Counted from the stretch's first letter, positions 28,202 to 37,841 are shown. The stretch is DNA of 64,000 nt from Pectobacterium versatile (GCF_020166435.1 NZ_JAINZP010000003.1:186001-250000); one strand, 5' to 3'. The notes: a model not told the origin generated them from the sequence alone. Made by a program: numbers and translations.

Positions 28202-29416
28202 TTACTTAAACGCTTTGATGGAAGGCAGTACGTTGCCTTTGCAGTCGAACAGCGCTTGGTTTTCCCGCGCGTTGCCTTCTTTCCATTCGTCGTTGTTGTA
28301 TTTCATACCCGCTTTCGTGGCCCAGGTTGCGCCGGGGGTAGGCAGCCAGATTGGCTCCCAATAGAAGACGCCTTTGCCGCGCTGGTTGGGTACGTTGATG
28401 ACGCTTTGCATCAAATCGTGCAGGTAATTGGCCTGACCCTGAACGGAAGCGGGGTAACCGCCAGCATCCAACTCTTTTTGCTGGAAGCTGTTTTCCGCGT
28501 TATCGCAGTTTTCCAACGTGTAAGCATAGGCGGCTTCAACCACGATGATGTCTTTATTGTAGCGTTTGGTGACGTCGTTCATGTTGTACTGCAACGCGCT
28601 GATGGGGCCGTTCCAGTAGGTGTAGAACGAGGCACCGATGACATCAAACGGGACATTACGTTTGACGATTTCATCGAACCACCAGATAAAGGTGTCGTTT
28701 TTGGTGCCTTCCGCCAGATGCAGCATGATCTTGACGTTATTCGCGCCCTGTACGTCCTTCACGCCCTGAATACCGGCTTTCAGCATCGCCGCGAGGCGAT
28801 CGAATTCGCCGCCACCCTGACCCCAACTTTTTCCTTCCGGCCACAGCATTCCGCCGTTCAATTCGTTACCGATCTGCACCATATCCGGCATGACGCCCGC
28901 TTTCTGGAATTCGCTAATGGTGGCTTTGGTGTAGTCATGTACGGCAGTTGTGAGCTGCGCTGCGTTTAGGCCAGACCAGGCTTTAGGCTTGTTTTGGTGA
29001 GCCGGATCGGTCCAGAAATCGCTGTAGTGGAAATCCAGCAGCACTTTCATGCCGTTCGCTTTGGCGCGTTTAGCCAGTGCCAGCGTGGTAGCCAGATCGT
29101 TGTTACCGCCGCCGTAACCGTTGCCCGCTGCATCTTTCGGATCGTTCCAGATGCGCAGACGGATATAGTTAATGCCGTTCTCTTTCAGGATCAGCATGGC
29201 ATCTTTCTGTTTGCCATGTTCGTCATAAAATTTGCCGCCGTGCTTTTCCACCTCATTCAGCATGGAAATATCCGCGCCTTTAATGAAATCGGCAGGGACG
29301 TTCGTCAACTTATTGATCGTCACATTCTCTGCGGCATACAGGGTTTGCGGCAGGGAGAAGGTCAACAGGCCAGTTGCCAGCATGGCGGCCATCAGTACGC
29401 GTTTTTTCATTTTCAT
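28202..29416 (-). CDS. ganA: Arabinogalactan endo-beta-1,4-galactanase, GH53 (GanA)
   Basis: A 404-residue exported GH53 enzyme that cuts the beta-1,4-galactan side chains of pectin. The signal peptide (KKRVLMAAMLATGLLTFSL, cleavage likely after LYA) directs it to the periplasm. The mature domain starts with FIKGADISMLNEVEKHGG. Catalytic residues are the acid/base Glu in VQIGNELNGGMLWPEG and the nucleophile Glu in IIVVEAAYAYT. The conserved RLRIWNDPKDAAGNGYGGGN strand is intact. It is fourth in the ganEFGAB operon. An AGGA site precedes the ATG. Confidence 0.95.
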   Translation of the reverse strand: MKMKKRVLMAAMLATGLLTFSLPQTLYAAENVTINKLTNVPADFIKGADISMLNEVEKHGGKFYDEHGKQKDAMLILKENGINYIRLRIWNDPKDAAGNGYGGGNNDLATTLALAKRAKANGMKVLLDFHYSDFWTDPAHQNKPKAWSGLNAAQLTTAVHDYTKATISEFQKAGVMPDMVQIGNELNGGMLWPEGKSWGQGGGEFDRLAAMLKAGIQGVKDVQGANNVKIMLHLAEGTKNDTFIWWFDEIVKRNVPFDVIGASFYTYWNGPISALQYNMNDVTKRYNKDIIVVEAAYAYTLENCDNAENSFQQKELDAGGYPASVQGQANYLHDLMQSVINVPNQRGKGVFYWEPIWLPTPGATWATKAGMKYNNDEWKEGNARENQALFDCKGNVLPSIKAFK

Positions 29417-29451
29417 TTTACGTTCCTGGAATAGGTACAGATGTTGAGTTA

Positions 29452-30300
29452 TTACCCTTTGGTTCCGCCTGAGGTCAGGCCGGAGACAAAGTACTTTTGC
29501 AATGAAAGATAAAGAATGGCGACCGGTACCGCGATCAGTACGGCTCCAGCGGCGTAGGTGGTGTAGCTGGCTCCCATCTTCTGTGAGACCAGGTTGTACA
29601 GCCCGATGGGCAGCGTGTACTGATCCGGCGTGCGCAGGATGGTGCTGGAGAGAATGAAGTCGCCCAGCGGGCCGGTAAACGAGAACAGGGCTATCACCGC
29701 GATGATCGGTTTGGACAGCGGCATAATGATCTCGATAAAGATGCGGAAGTTGCCTGCACCGTCCATACGCGCGGACTCATCCAGATCTTTCGGAATGGCA
29801 TCCAGATAGCCTTTCATCAGATAGGTATTCATCGGGATCATGCCGCCGACGTAAACCAGCACCAGCGCAATATGGCTGTTCACCAGCCCCAGCATCTGCG
29901 CCAGTACGAAGATGGCGATCAGCGCGGAGAACTGCGGGATCATCTGCAAGAGTAGAAACAACATCAGCCCATTCTGGCGGCCGCGAAAGCGGAAGCGAGA
30001 GAAGGAATATGCGGTGAAACTGACGCTGACGAGCGTCAGAATCATGGTCAGGAAGCTGATTTTCATCGAGTTCCAGTACCATGCCGCGTAGTCAATCTGG
30101 CCGTTAAACAGCTCCTCATAGTGAATAAAGGAGAAGTTATCCGGGATGATCGAGGTGTTGAGCAGGCTGTTGCCGGGGTTCAGCGACGCGCCAACCGTCC
30201 AGATCAGTGGATAAATAATGATGACTGCCACGATCGTCAACAGCAGGTAGGTCAGGCCGAGTTTGATAAAATTCTGGCGTTTAACGCTGTGTTTTTTCAT
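29452..30300 (-). CDS. ganG: Galacto-oligosaccharide ABC permease GanG (MalG-like)
   Basis: A 282-residue inner-membrane permease of the CUT1 sugar ABC family with six membrane segments. The EAA loop, which docks the ATPase, is seen in LDESARMDGAGNFRIFIEII. The C-terminus ends FVSGLTSGGTKG, the usual MalG end. Homologues in Dickeya form GanEFGK. It starts 12 bases after ganF and precedes ganA by 36, within one operon. Confidence 0.93.
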   Translation of the reverse strand: MKKHSVKRQNFIKLGLTYLLLTIVAVIIIYPLIWTVGASLNPGNSLLNTSIIPDNFSFIHYEELFNGQIDYAAWYWNSMKISFLTMILTLVSVSFTAYSFSRFRFRGRQNGLMLFLLLQMIPQFSALIAIFVLAQMLGLVNSHIALVLVYVGGMIPMNTYLMKGYLDAIPKDLDESARMDGAGNFRIFIEIIMPLSKPIIAVIALFSFTGPLGDFILSSTILRTPDQYTLPIGLYNLVSQKMGASYTTYAAGAVLIAVPVAILYLSLQKYFVSGLTSGGTKG

Positions 30301-30312
30301 CTGCGCGCTTTC

Positions 30313-31629
30313 CTATGCCATGTTGTCTTGTTTGAAGGAATTGGTGGCGCGGAACTGCCACAGCGCGACGCCCACAACAAAAATCGACAGCAGAATGGTG
30401 ATGCTGGCTGCGATCGCATATTGGGAAGAAGACATGGTCAGCTTATAAATCCAGGACACCAGAATATCCGTCCCGCCCGCATTGGAACCGATCACCGCCG
30501 GTCCGCCGTTGTTGAACAGATAGATGATGTTGAAATTATTAAAGTTGAACGTGTACTGCGTGATGATGATCGGTGCAATGGAGTAGAGCACCAGCGGCAG
30601 CGTGATGGTGGTCAGCTTGTACCAGCTGCTGGCGCCGTCAATGGTTGCGGCTTCGTACAAATCGTCAGGAATCGCCTGCAATACGCCGGTGGTCATGGCG
30701 AACACAAAGGGGAAACCTAACCAGGTTTGCATCAAGATCAGTGCGGTTTTGGTCCAGAATGGATCGGTCATCCACGCCTTGGGTTCAATCCCCAATGCGG
30801 CCAGAATGCCGTTATTAATCACGCCAAACGTTTCGTTAAACATCCCCGCGAAAACCAGAATAGTGACGAAACCCGGCACTGCCCATGGCAGGATCAGAAT
30901 GGTGCGGATCAGCGGTTTGAAACGCAGCCCTTTCTGATTTACTAAAATCGCCAACAGGATGCCTACGGCGCACTGGAGTGTGGTCGCAATCAGCGTCCAA
31001 ATCACCGTCCATTGCAGCACGTCAAAGAATGTCGAACGCCAGAGATCGAGCCGGAAGATGTTGATAAAGTTCGTCATCCCTACCCAGTCGACCAGCTTGG
31101 CGGGCGGCGTGTGATAGAGATTGTAATTGGTAAAGGCGATGGAAAAACCGAAAATAATCGGGAAAACCACGACAAAGACCAGCAAGATGAAGCTGGGGGT
31201 GATCATCAGATAAGGGAAGCCTTCGCTCAGCAGCATCTGATATTGCTTCTTCACGCTGTTCAACGGCAGACCTTTATCGCGTCTGGCACCGCACGCGTAG
31301 GCATCGCGCAGGCTCAAATAGTAAACGCCGACGCCAAAGGCGGCGACGATCACGCTGATAATGCCTTTTGCCAGCAGAAAGATAGAGTGATCGCGCGGCA
31401 GCTCAGTGCCCAACGTGATGAGCCCCCAGGCACCGTTTCGCAGGAAATCATGGAATATACCGATGAAGCAGGCCATGACGATAAAGAAAAGCGCGCCTTT
31501 GACGAACTGGCGATTATAAATCTGTCCGAGTCCGGGGACGAGCGCCAGCAATACAGCCGTTCTGGCGTGGCGACATCCTCTCTCTTGTGGCGTAAGGCCG
31601 CTGGCGTTGACGGTCACATCTACCTCCAT
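30313..31629 (-). CDS. ganF: Galacto-oligosaccharide ABC permease GanF (MalF-like)
   Basis: A 438-residue CUT1 permease, partner of GanG. It has an extended N-terminal membrane region (LVPGLGQIYNRQFVKGALFF) before the core permease, a periplasmic loop, and the EAA loop DLYEAATIDGASSWYKLTTI. About eight membrane segments. The ATG at 31629 (MEVDVTVNAS) is chosen; a GTG nine codons upstream is also possible, and neither has a strong ribosome site. It lies between the binding-protein gene ganE (89-base gap) and ganG. Confidence 0.9.
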   Translation of the reverse strand: MEVDVTVNASGLTPQERGCRHARTAVLLALVPGLGQIYNRQFVKGALFFIVMACFIGIFHDFLRNGAWGLITLGTELPRDHSIFLLAKGIISVIVAAFGVGVYYLSLRDAYACGARRDKGLPLNSVKKQYQMLLSEGFPYLMITPSFILLVFVVVFPIIFGFSIAFTNYNLYHTPPAKLVDWVGMTNFINIFRLDLWRSTFFDVLQWTVIWTLIATTLQCAVGILLAILVNQKGLRFKPLIRTILILPWAVPGFVTILVFAGMFNETFGVINNGILAALGIEPKAWMTDPFWTKTALILMQTWLGFPFVFAMTTGVLQAIPDDLYEAATIDGASSWYKLTTITLPLVLYSIAPIIITQYTFNFNNFNIIYLFNNGGPAVIGSNAGGTDILVSWIYKLTMSSSQYAIAASITILLSIFVVGVALWQFRATNSFKQDNMA

Positions 31630-31717
31630 TTTCTTAAAAACATGGGTATCCCTCACATCCCGAAACCGATTGGGGAGAAATAAGGGATCCCATGTTGACC
31701 CACGGTGGTGCGGGGGA

Positions 31718-32953
31718 TTACTGGTTACTGTGGTTAGCTTCGATCTGCATTTTGATAATCTTCACGGCAGATTCCAGCGCCGCTTTGGTGTCCTGCTTGC
31801 CGGTCACGCTCAGTTGCAGCGCGCTGTTCGCTGGCGTCCAGACTTCCTGCATTTCCGGTACGCTCGGCATAGGAACGGCATAGCCAGACTGGATCGCGAC
31901 AGCACGGGATTTTTCGTCATCCTTAATCAGCGGATCGTCAACCAGCGCCGCGATCGGTGGGATTTCGCCGGTTAACTGGAAGCGAATTTTGGCGTACTCA
32001 GGCTGATTGATGAACTCAATGAATTTCTGCGCTAGCTCTTTGTTTTTAGAGTAGGTGGAGATGCTGTAGCCTTTCACGCCCAGCAGCGAACGCGGATGCT
32101 CGCCGTTTGGCAGCAGTGGCAGTGGGGCGACGCCATAGTTTACGCCTGCGTTTTTGTACGGCTGGAATGCCCACGGGCCGGTAATCACGGCAGCGGCTTT
32201 TTTCTCGGTAAACAGGGAGTCGATGGCGTTAGCGCCGGTTTCACCGACGATGCCCGGCGGGAACAGGCCATCGGCGTAGAATTTCTTGATGTAGTTGACG
32301 GCATCGATGGTGGCTTGTTTATCCAGACCGATGTCTTTTACGTTCGGTGAACCGTTGCTGTTCTGCCCGAAAATGTAGCCACCCATCCCAGCGATGACGC
32401 CATAGGCGTAATAAATTTCGTCAAATTTCGCCAGCAGACCATAGCGGCCTTCGGCACGTTGCTGTTTGGAGAAGGTGAACAAGTCGTCGAATTTTTCCGG
32501 CGGCTGTGGCATCAGGTCTTTGTTGTACACCAGCACGGTGGTTTCAACGGCTTTCGGCACGCCATACAGCTTACCGTTATAGGTTTGTGCTTCCAGAGCA
32601 GGTTTGGTGAAACTCGACAGGAATGTCTGATCCAGCTTCAGTTCGCTAATCAATCCCTGAACGACGGCGGTACCCACCTGATCGTGTGGCATCACGATCA
32701 CATCCGGGCCGATTCCTGCTGGGCCATCCAGACGGAGTTTCTCAATCTGCTGCGCGTAGGGCGTTTCCAGCACTTTGATTTTGACATTATTCTGTTTTTC
32801 AAAGGCTTTGATCGCGTCGGCGATGCCATCAGATTTCTTGATATCTTCCCATACCAGAAGTTCTTTGTCGGCTGCCAGCGCTGATTTGCTGAGTACGCCG
32901 GTGATACCCAGTGAAATCATAATGACGGTGGTCAGTGTTTTCATTTTCATCAT
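31718..32953 (-). CDS. ganE: Galacto-oligosaccharide-binding protein GanE (MalE-like)
   Basis: A 411-residue periplasmic solute-binding protein of the maltose-binding type. The signal peptide ends with SALA-AD near residue 27, and the mature part starts ELLVWEDIKKSDGIADAIK. The family patterns GVPKAVETTVLVYNKDLM and AAAVITGPWAFQPYKNAGV are present. It is the first gene of ganEFGAB, facing ganK across a 491-bp control region with GalR-type operators and a CRP-like site. Several Met codons lie at the start; GAGGA is close to the first. Confidence 0.93.
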   Translation of the reverse strand: MMKMKTLTTVIMISLGITGVLSKSALAADKELLVWEDIKKSDGIADAIKAFEKQNNVKIKVLETPYAQQIEKLRLDGPAGIGPDVIVMPHDQVGTAVVQGLISELKLDQTFLSSFTKPALEAQTYNGKLYGVPKAVETTVLVYNKDLMPQPPEKFDDLFTFSKQQRAEGRYGLLAKFDEIYYAYGVIAGMGGYIFGQNSNGSPNVKDIGLDKQATIDAVNYIKKFYADGLFPPGIVGETGANAIDSLFTEKKAAAVITGPWAFQPYKNAGVNYGVAPLPLLPNGEHPRSLLGVKGYSISTYSKNKELAQKFIEFINQPEYAKIRFQLTGEIPPIAALVDDPLIKDDEKSRAVAIQSGYAVPMPSVPEMQEVWTPANSALQLSVTGKQDTKAALESAVKIIKMQIEANHSNQ

Positions 32954-33162
32954 TAGTCCTCAAAGCCCTGGTGGGCCAATCATGGTCGGAAATTGTCGCG
33001 TACTTTCCCGTTTTCACCGTTTTTGCTGTCCCTGTGCGATGTTGGTGTAACGTTACATCACACGGCAGTACACCGAAGGGAATGAGTCATCTAACAGTAC
33101 ACGTTGTTTGGCGATCGTCGCTGTGTGGCGCTTGACGCTTTGTTGCGCGTTTTCCACAAACT

Positions 33163-33178
33163 AGGATAACGGTTACAC
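33163..33178. promoter_or_regulatory. GalR/GanR-like operator half-conserved (ganE side)
   Basis: AGGATAACGGTTACAC has the right half CGNTTNCAC of the GalR-family consensus GTGNAANCGNTTNCAC intact and a weak left half. It is 210 bp before ganE. A further palindrome, TGTAACGTTACA, lies at 33046-33057 with a spacing two bases shorter than the consensus. Confidence 0.5.
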
Positions 33179-33235
33179 CAATGGCGATTACATTAAGCAG
33201 AGTGCGCCACGTCTGCCAGCGAAACATGTAAAGGC

Positions 33236-33251
33236 TGTGATCTTATGCACA
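33236..33251. promoter_or_regulatory. CRP-like site in the ganE-ganK control region
   Basis: TGTGATCTTATGCACA matches the TGTGA-N6-TCACA consensus at nine of ten fixed bases. It sits between the two operator candidates and is placed to serve both divergent promoters. Carbon-catabolite control is expected for this system. Confidence 0.7.
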
Positions 33252-33268
33252 AAAGTAACCCCCTGTTT

Positions 33269-33284
33269 GTGCAAGCGGTTACAC
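33269..33284. promoter_or_regulatory. GalR/GanR operator, perfect match (ganK side)
   Basis: GTGCAAGCGGTTACAC fits all twelve fixed bases of the GalR-family operator GTGNAANCGNTTNCAC. It lies 160 bp before ganK. GanR, encoded nearby, has a GalR-like DNA-recognition helix, so it is the likely binder. Confidence 0.75.
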
Positions 33285-33444
33285 CATGCTGTTATATTGC
33301 AATTATGACCAGCGTGCAGGTAAAACCTGGCCGGATGCTAATGCGTCTGGAAGGGCTACCGAGCCATTTTGAGTCGACGACCACTGGGCCGTTGTGACTC
33401 AGCGCTTATATCCTAAAAAGCAAAATTATCAAGAGGTTACCGTT

Positions 33445-34527
33445 ATGGCGTCGATCCAGTTGGATAGAGTGAGTAAGCATTTTGGCAAAACGATTACGCT
33501 TCACGATGTGAATCTGACGATTGCGGATGGAGAGTTCGCCGTTTTTGTTGGGCCGTCTGGCTGTGGTAAGTCGACGTTGCTGAGAATGATTGCCGGGCTG
33601 GAAGATGTCACGGGCGGTGAAATCATGATTGATGAGGCAGTGGTGAATGATGTTGCCCCCGCTCACCGTGGCGTGGCGATGGTGTTCCAGTCTTATGCGC
33701 TGTACCCGCACATGACCGTCGCTGAGAATATGGGCTACGGCCTGCGTGTGAATGGCGTTCCGAAAGACCAGATTAAGCACCAAATCGAGATGGTGGCGAA
33801 GACGCTGCAACTGTCTCACCTGCTGGAACGTAAGCCGAAGGAGCTATCCGGTGGGCAGCGCCAGCGTGTGGCGATAGGGCGCGCCATCGTACGTAACCCG
33901 AAAGTGTTCCTGTTTGATGAACCGCTGTCGAATCTGGATGCAGAGCTGCGCGTGGATATGCGATTGCACATTGCCAAACTGCATCAGGAATTGAAAACGA
34001 CGATGATCTACGTGACGCACGATCAGGTCGAAGCCATGACGCTGGCCGATAAAATTGTGGTCATGAATTACGGCAAAGTCGAGCAGGTCGGATCGCCGAT
34101 GGAGCTTTATTATCATCCAGTTAATCAGTTTGTCGCGGGCTTTATCGGCTCGCCAAAAATGAATTTCCTGCCTGCGCAGGTTATCGATTGGACGCCGGAT
34201 AGCCTGACGGTGAATGTTGCTGAGCAGTTGCAGCTTGAGCTGCCGATTTGCACTGGCGAACTGACTGTTGGCAGCACGATAACGCTGGGGCTGCGGCCGG
34301 AACACGTGTCACCGGAAGGTGAGGGGATACCTCTGTCATTCGGTTGTGAAGTCGTCGAACGTTTAGGTAACAGTACCTACCTGTTCGGACAATGCTGTGG
34401 CATCGATAACTTCAAACTTCTGCTGGCGGGCGACAGTGCCTTCAAGCCTTATGAACATATTGAGGTCTTCTTCTCCCCGAATAACTGTCTGGTGTTCAAC
34501 GCTGATGGCCTGCGTATCAGTGAGTAG
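33445..34527 (+). CDS. ganK: ABC transporter ATPase GanK (MalK/MsmX-like)
   Basis: A 360-residue sugar ABC ATPase that drives GanFG. Walker [11 protein letters not shown]-loop FQSYALYPH, signature [16 protein letters not shown], Walker [13 protein letters not shown] and the switch His in VTHDQVEAM are all canonical. A C-terminal TOBE-type domain (~240-360; [11 protein letters not shown]) follows. The start at 33445 ([14 protein letters not shown]) is preferred over an ATG 17 codons upstream because AGAGG lies eight bases before it and family alignment begins there. It is transcribed away from ganEFGAB, as described for Dickeya gan genes. Confidence 0.94.
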   Translation: MASIQLDRVSKHFGKTITLHDVNLTIADGEFAVFVGPSGCGKSTLLRMIAGLEDVTGGEIMIDEAVVNDVAPAHRGVAMVFQSYALYPHMTVAENMGYGLRVNGVPKDQIKHQIEMVAKTLQLSHLLERKPKELSGGQRQRVAIGRAIVRNPKVFLFDEPLSNLDAELRVDMRLHIAKLHQELKTTMIYVTHDQVEAMTLADKIVVMNYGKVEQVGSPMELYYHPVNQFVAGFIGSPKMNFLPAQVIDWTPDSLTVNVAEQLQLELPICTGELTVGSTITLGLRPEHVSPEGEGIPLSFGCEVVERLGNSTYLFGQCCGIDNFKLLLAGDSAFKPYEHIEVFFSPNNCLVFNADGLRISE

Positions 34528-34579
34528 TTAAGTTTTTGAATCGCTTGATCTGAATAGCAAAACCCCTACTAAACATAAA

Positions 34580-34600
34580 CAGCGCCCTTAGCGGGCGCTG
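34580..34600 (+). terminator. Hairpin after ganK
   Basis: CAGCGCCC and GGGCGCTG form an eight-base stem with a TTAGC loop about 50 bases after the ganK stop. No strong T-run follows, so termination may be partial. Confidence 0.55.
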
Positions 34601-34665
34601 GCTTTGCTGCCGCTGTCTACGGCCTATTATAAAAACTGTTTTTCTTTATGCTGATGCGGTGTAAG

Positions 34666-34910
34666 TGTTTCGTGCGTGTTAGGCATCTTATTTCTCTGTA
34701 ACATCGTTACACGCCCGACAAGGCGCGCTCAATCGCCGCAGCGCCTTGACCACTGGCTTTTCGGCGTGATTCGCGCCGCTGCGCGGTTCCTTCGGTATGC
34801 ATGCCTGCTGATCGGATCACCTGCGACGCGTTCCAGACGCGGCGCAGGCTTTCGCGGCGTCCATGCCGCTCATCCGGCAGTCATTCACACCTCAGCGCGA
34901 TTTTTTACGC
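34666..34910. repeat. Family A structured repeat, copy lacking a clear right end
   Basis: It begins GTGTTTCGTGCG like the other copies and keeps their hairpins with changed stems: GTAAC/GTTAC (34698-34710), CAAGGCGC/GCGCCTTG (34719-34748), CCTGCG/CGCAGG (34820-34848) and GCGGC/GCCGC (34854-34869). The loop of the third stem, ACGCGTTCCAGACGCGG, is nearly identical to that of the 25084 copy. The right inverted repeat is not recognisable. It occupies the ganK-ganL gap between two terminators. Confidence 0.75.
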
Positions 34911-34958
34911 CGGTATAAGAAACAGTGAAAATTTTATAGCGGATACCATCCGCAACAG

Positions 34959-34985
34959 AAAAAGGCTTTCCGTAGAAAGCCTTTT
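34959..34985 (-). terminator. ganL terminator
   Basis: AAAAGGCTTTC and GAAAGCCTTTT form a strong stem with a CGTA loop, about 50 bases after the ganL stop. The minus-strand tail is T-rich (CCTTTTTCTG). A typical intrinsic terminator. Confidence 0.85.
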
Positions 34986-35038
34986 GGGAAACGCCCGACG
35001 GGAATGATGGGCCCGTCGAGCTGAGGGTTAGTGCGGTA

Positions 35039-36346
35039 TTACCACCAGGCTTCTGCCTGAATACCGAAGTTCACTGCATTGCTGCGATCGTCGTTGAAGG
35101 TGTTGCGGTTTTCATTTCCACGGTTTTGGTAAGAAACGAAGAAGCGCAGTTCCGGGCGTGTCATCATGGGAATATCGGCGGTGAAGGCGTGTGCCAGCGT
35201 GTATTTCTCACCACTGTATTTGGTTTCTGTACCCGCTTTCCAGCTATCTTTTTTCTGATATGCGCCGGCTTCCAGATAGGTTTTTTGGTTCTTGGTCCAG
35301 ACATATTGGCCGCGACCTACCGCAGACAATAATTCTGTGCTGTCGCGCCAGCGGCTGATTTCATCCGCTTTACCGTAGGTCAGAACATGGCTAAGAGAAA
35401 TATTATCAGTGATTGGTAGGTCACCGGTCTGAATGACGCGGTAGCCTTTGGCGCTGTCGTTGATGCTCCAGACGTCATACCAGCCGCCGCCCTGATCGAC
35501 CATGTTGTGCGCCAGCCCTTTGTCGGCATATTGCAGCACCAGTTTCTGGTTGGATTTGAGGCCAGAGAAGTAGTGGCTGAGCTCACCCGTGATCATCATC
35601 GAGTTTTTAGGATCGAATTTTTGTCCTTCCGCGAGGAACGCATTTTTCTGCGTGTCTGCTTCATTTGGCATCGCGTAGGAAATACCGAACTCCGTCCACG
35701 CGCCGTCCCACGGCTTCCAGCCTGCATAGCGAGCGTCCAGATAGTTGATATTCAGGTCGTTATAGGTGTCTGTCCTGTCTTTACATGCTTGAGTGCTGGT
35801 GTCGCAGCCTAAATCAATGTTCATGTTTTCAGCATCGGCACGGATCCAGGCAAAAGAGAACGCGCCTTCGCCTGCTTTGACGTTTTCGATCCCGGCACCC
35901 GCACCGGAGATATTCCAGTATTTGGTATCGATGATGTGCAAGTCATGACGCTGATAGTAGCGTTTCCCCGCCCAGACCGTGGCATCCGGCAGTCCAGGTA
36001 CAAAGCCTTTTGCCTGAAGGTTTAACTGGCGCAAACCAAACTCGGCATCGTCATTTTTTGTCGTTTCATTATCGTTCGAGCCATTGGAGAACATGGAAAT
36101 CATGCTATCGAAGTAAAACGTTTTCCCATTTTCGTTATACAGCTGCTGCCCTAATTGGATTTCGCCGTAGGTGTCATCTTCGTTACCTAATCTTCCCACA
36201 TAACTTTTATCGGCTGCCTGTTGTTTTCCGTGGTTTGATGCACCCACGCCAGAACGGAAGTATCCTGAAAAATCAACAGAATAAGAAGGGGTTGCCAGCA
36301 TTGCCAAACTCAGCGCAATGGATGTTGTCAGCAGTTTTCTTTTCAT
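35039..36346 (-). CDS. ganL: Oligogalactoside-specific outer-membrane porin GanL (LamB family)
   Basis: A 435-residue maltoporin-family protein. The signal peptide ([22 protein letters not shown]) precedes [17 protein letters not shown], the first LamB strand. The barrel continues with [36 protein letters not shown] and [16 protein letters not shown], all typical LamB segments, and ends with the aromatic AEAWW. In Dickeya the gan-cluster porin serves galacto-oligosaccharides. The ATG at 36346 has AAAGGT upstream; an upstream in-frame extension of 26 codons shows no signal-peptide logic and is rejected. It has its own operator region and terminator. Confidence 0.92.
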   Translation of the reverse strand: MKRKLLTTSIALSLAMLATPSYSVDFSGYFRSGVGASNHGKQQAADKSYVGRLGNEDDTYGEIQLGQQLYNENGKTFYFDSMISMFSNGSNDNETTKNDDAEFGLRQLNLQAKGFVPGLPDATVWAGKRYYQRHDLHIIDTKYWNISGAGAGIENVKAGEGAFSFAWIRADAENMNIDLGCDTSTQACKDRTDTYNDLNINYLDARYAGWKPWDGAWTEFGISYAMPNEADTQKNAFLAEGQKFDPKNSMMITGELSHYFSGLKSNQKLVLQYADKGLAHNMVDQGGGWYDVWSINDSAKGYRVIQTGDLPITDNISLSHVLTYGKADEISRWRDSTELLSAVGRGQYVWTKNQKTYLEAGAYQKKDSWKAGTETKYSGEKYTLAHAFTADIPMMTRPELRFFVSYQNRGNENRNTFNDDRSNAVNFGIQAEAWW

Positions 36347-36408
36347 AATATACCTTTCGCTTATTCGGGTAAGAATGTGGATGTTCCAAATAACATGACG
36401 TGAACGGA

Positions 36409-36424
36409 GGTAAAACGTTTCCAC
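36409..36424. promoter_or_regulatory. GalR/GanR-like operator near ganL start
   Basis: GGTAAAACGTTTCCAC matches ten of twelve fixed bases of GTGNAANCGNTTNCAC, 63 bp upstream of ganL, where repressor binding would block a promoter. Confidence 0.55.
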
Positions 36425-36463
36425 TCATGGCGAAGGATTATGGGGGAATAAAATGGCGCGTGA

Positions 36464-36479
36464 CATGATTGTTCTCACA
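36464..36479. promoter_or_regulatory. CRP-like site upstream of ganL
   Basis: CATGATTGTTCTCACA has a perfect right half (TCACA) and three of five bases in the left half of the CRP consensus. It lies about 120 bp before ganL. Moderate candidate only. Confidence 0.4.
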
Positions 36480-36513
36480 AAACACAAAAGAGTTACACCA
36501 ATATTTACACTGA

Positions 36514-36528
36514 TGTAACGATGTTACA
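36514..36528. promoter_or_regulatory. TGTAAC palindrome upstream of ganL
   Basis: TGTAACGATGTTACA is a near-perfect inverted repeat (TGTAAC/GTTACA). It resembles the half-sites of the neighbouring GalR-type operators, with a shifted spacing. It may be an auxiliary operator for loop formation. Confidence 0.45.
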
Positions 36529-36584
36529 GGTGGTATTTTGATTGTTTATCAGTACTGGAGCGGTGTTATTTGCTGCGTAATGAT

Positions 36585-36600
36585 GTGTAACTGGTTACAC
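36585..36600. promoter_or_regulatory. GalR/GanR operator between ganL and ganR
   Basis: GTGTAACTGGTTACAC matches eleven of twelve fixed bases of the GalR-family operator. It is ~240 bp before ganL and ~230 bp beyond the ganR stop, fitting a distal ganL operator. Confidence 0.65.
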
Positions 36601-36830
36601 ATTTTTCTGGCGCGTCTAAAATGCAGCATAAAATTTTTTTATGTCAGAATCGGTGGCGTTACATAAAAGGAGTGATGCGATGCCGAGTAGGAAACATTTT
36701 TGGAATAGAGGGAAAGGAGGTTAGTTAAAAGGAAAGCGCAAACAAGGGGGGAGGTCAGAAGGCAATGATGTCGCTACCTGCCTGATGCAAATGAGTATTG
36801 CGTCAGGCAAGCGACGTTGGTGAAAGGCGA

Positions 36831-37841
36831 CTACTTCTTACGGGCCGGGGGACTCACCGAATGGCGGCGTACCAGCGTCGGGCTAAACATATTCGTGGTT
36901 TCACTGAGCTGTTTACCGTGAGATAGCGCGATGGCTAATTCTGCGGCCTGAATTGCCATGGCGGAAACCGGATAGTGCACGGTGGTCAGGCGAGGGCGAA
37001 GGTAGCGAGCGATCAATACGTCATCAAACCCAATCACCGACATATCCTGCGGTACGCTGATGCTGTTATCACTCAGGACGGAAAGCGCGCCTGCGGCCAT
37101 GGAATCGTTGTAACACACGACTGCTGTCATGTTGCCGCCCCGACTCAGCAGCTCCATCATGGCAGATTCGCCGCCCACTTCGTCCGGCGAGGCGCGGGCA
37201 ATGAGGCGTTCATCCCGTGCGATGCCGTGCTCTTGCAGCGCATCCACATAGCCTTGCAGACGGTCGGCGGAGTCGGAAATTTGGTGGTTAGAACAGAGAA
37301 AACCGATCCTCTGGTGCCCTTCCTGAATTAAATGACGCGTTGCCAGCCAGGAGCCATAGCGATCGTCGAGCGCAACGCAGCGGTTTTCATAACCGGGTAA
37401 CGTGCGGTTGATGAGCACCATGTCAGGAATGTGGCTCATCAGCGCTGCCAGTTCTTCATCTGAAAGCATCTTTGCGTGCACGACTAGCCCGGAACAGCGG
37501 TGGCGAATTAACTGTTCAATGGCTTTCTTTTCCTGCTCGGCGTTGTGATAGCCGTTACCAATCAGCAGAAAGTTGCCGGTTGCCTGGGCAATTTGTTCGA
37601 CAGATTTAACCATCGTCCCGAAAAAGGGATCGGATACATCCGCGACAACCAGCCCCATAGTCTCTGCACTTTGATGCGCGAGCGCTCTGGCATTGGCGTT
37701 CGGATGATATTGCAGCTCCGCCATGGCCTTGTGTACGGCTTCCCTTGACGCAGTACTGGCTTTGGGCGAGTTATTAATCACGCGCGAAACCGTAGCGACT
37801 GATACACCTGATAGACGAGCAACATCCTTTATTGTGGCCAT
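36831..37841 (-). CDS. ganR: LacI-family repressor GanR (GalR/GalS-like)
   Basis: A 336-residue LacI/GalR regulator. The N-terminal helix-turn-helix and hinge (MATIKDVARLSGVSVATVSR, then PNANARALAHQSAE) are almost the same as E. coli GalR, and the effector domain carries VALDDRYGSWLATRHLI, VIGFDDVLIARYLRPRLTTV and FSPTLVRRHSVS. By sequence alone it could be called GalR or GalS; its place between ganL and galT supports the name GanR used in Dickeya. The start at 37841 is chosen because AGGA lies at proper distance from it and too close to the ATG two codons earlier. It likely senses galactose or an oligogalactoside. Confidence 0.88.
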   Translation of the reverse strand: MATIKDVARLSGVSVATVSRVINNSPKASTASREAVHKAMAELQYHPNANARALAHQSAETMGLVVADVSDPFFGTMVKSVEQIAQATGNFLLIGNGYHNAEQEKKAIEQLIRHRCSGLVVHAKMLSDEELAALMSHIPDMVLINRTLPGYENRCVALDDRYGSWLATRHLIQEGHQRIGFLCSNHQISDSADRLQGYVDALQEHGIARDERLIARASPDEVGGESAMMELLSRGGNMTAVVCYNDSMAAGALSVLSDNSISVPQDMSVIGFDDVLIARYLRPRLTTVHYPVSAMAIQAAELAIALSHGKQLSETTNMFSPTLVRRHSVSPPARKK

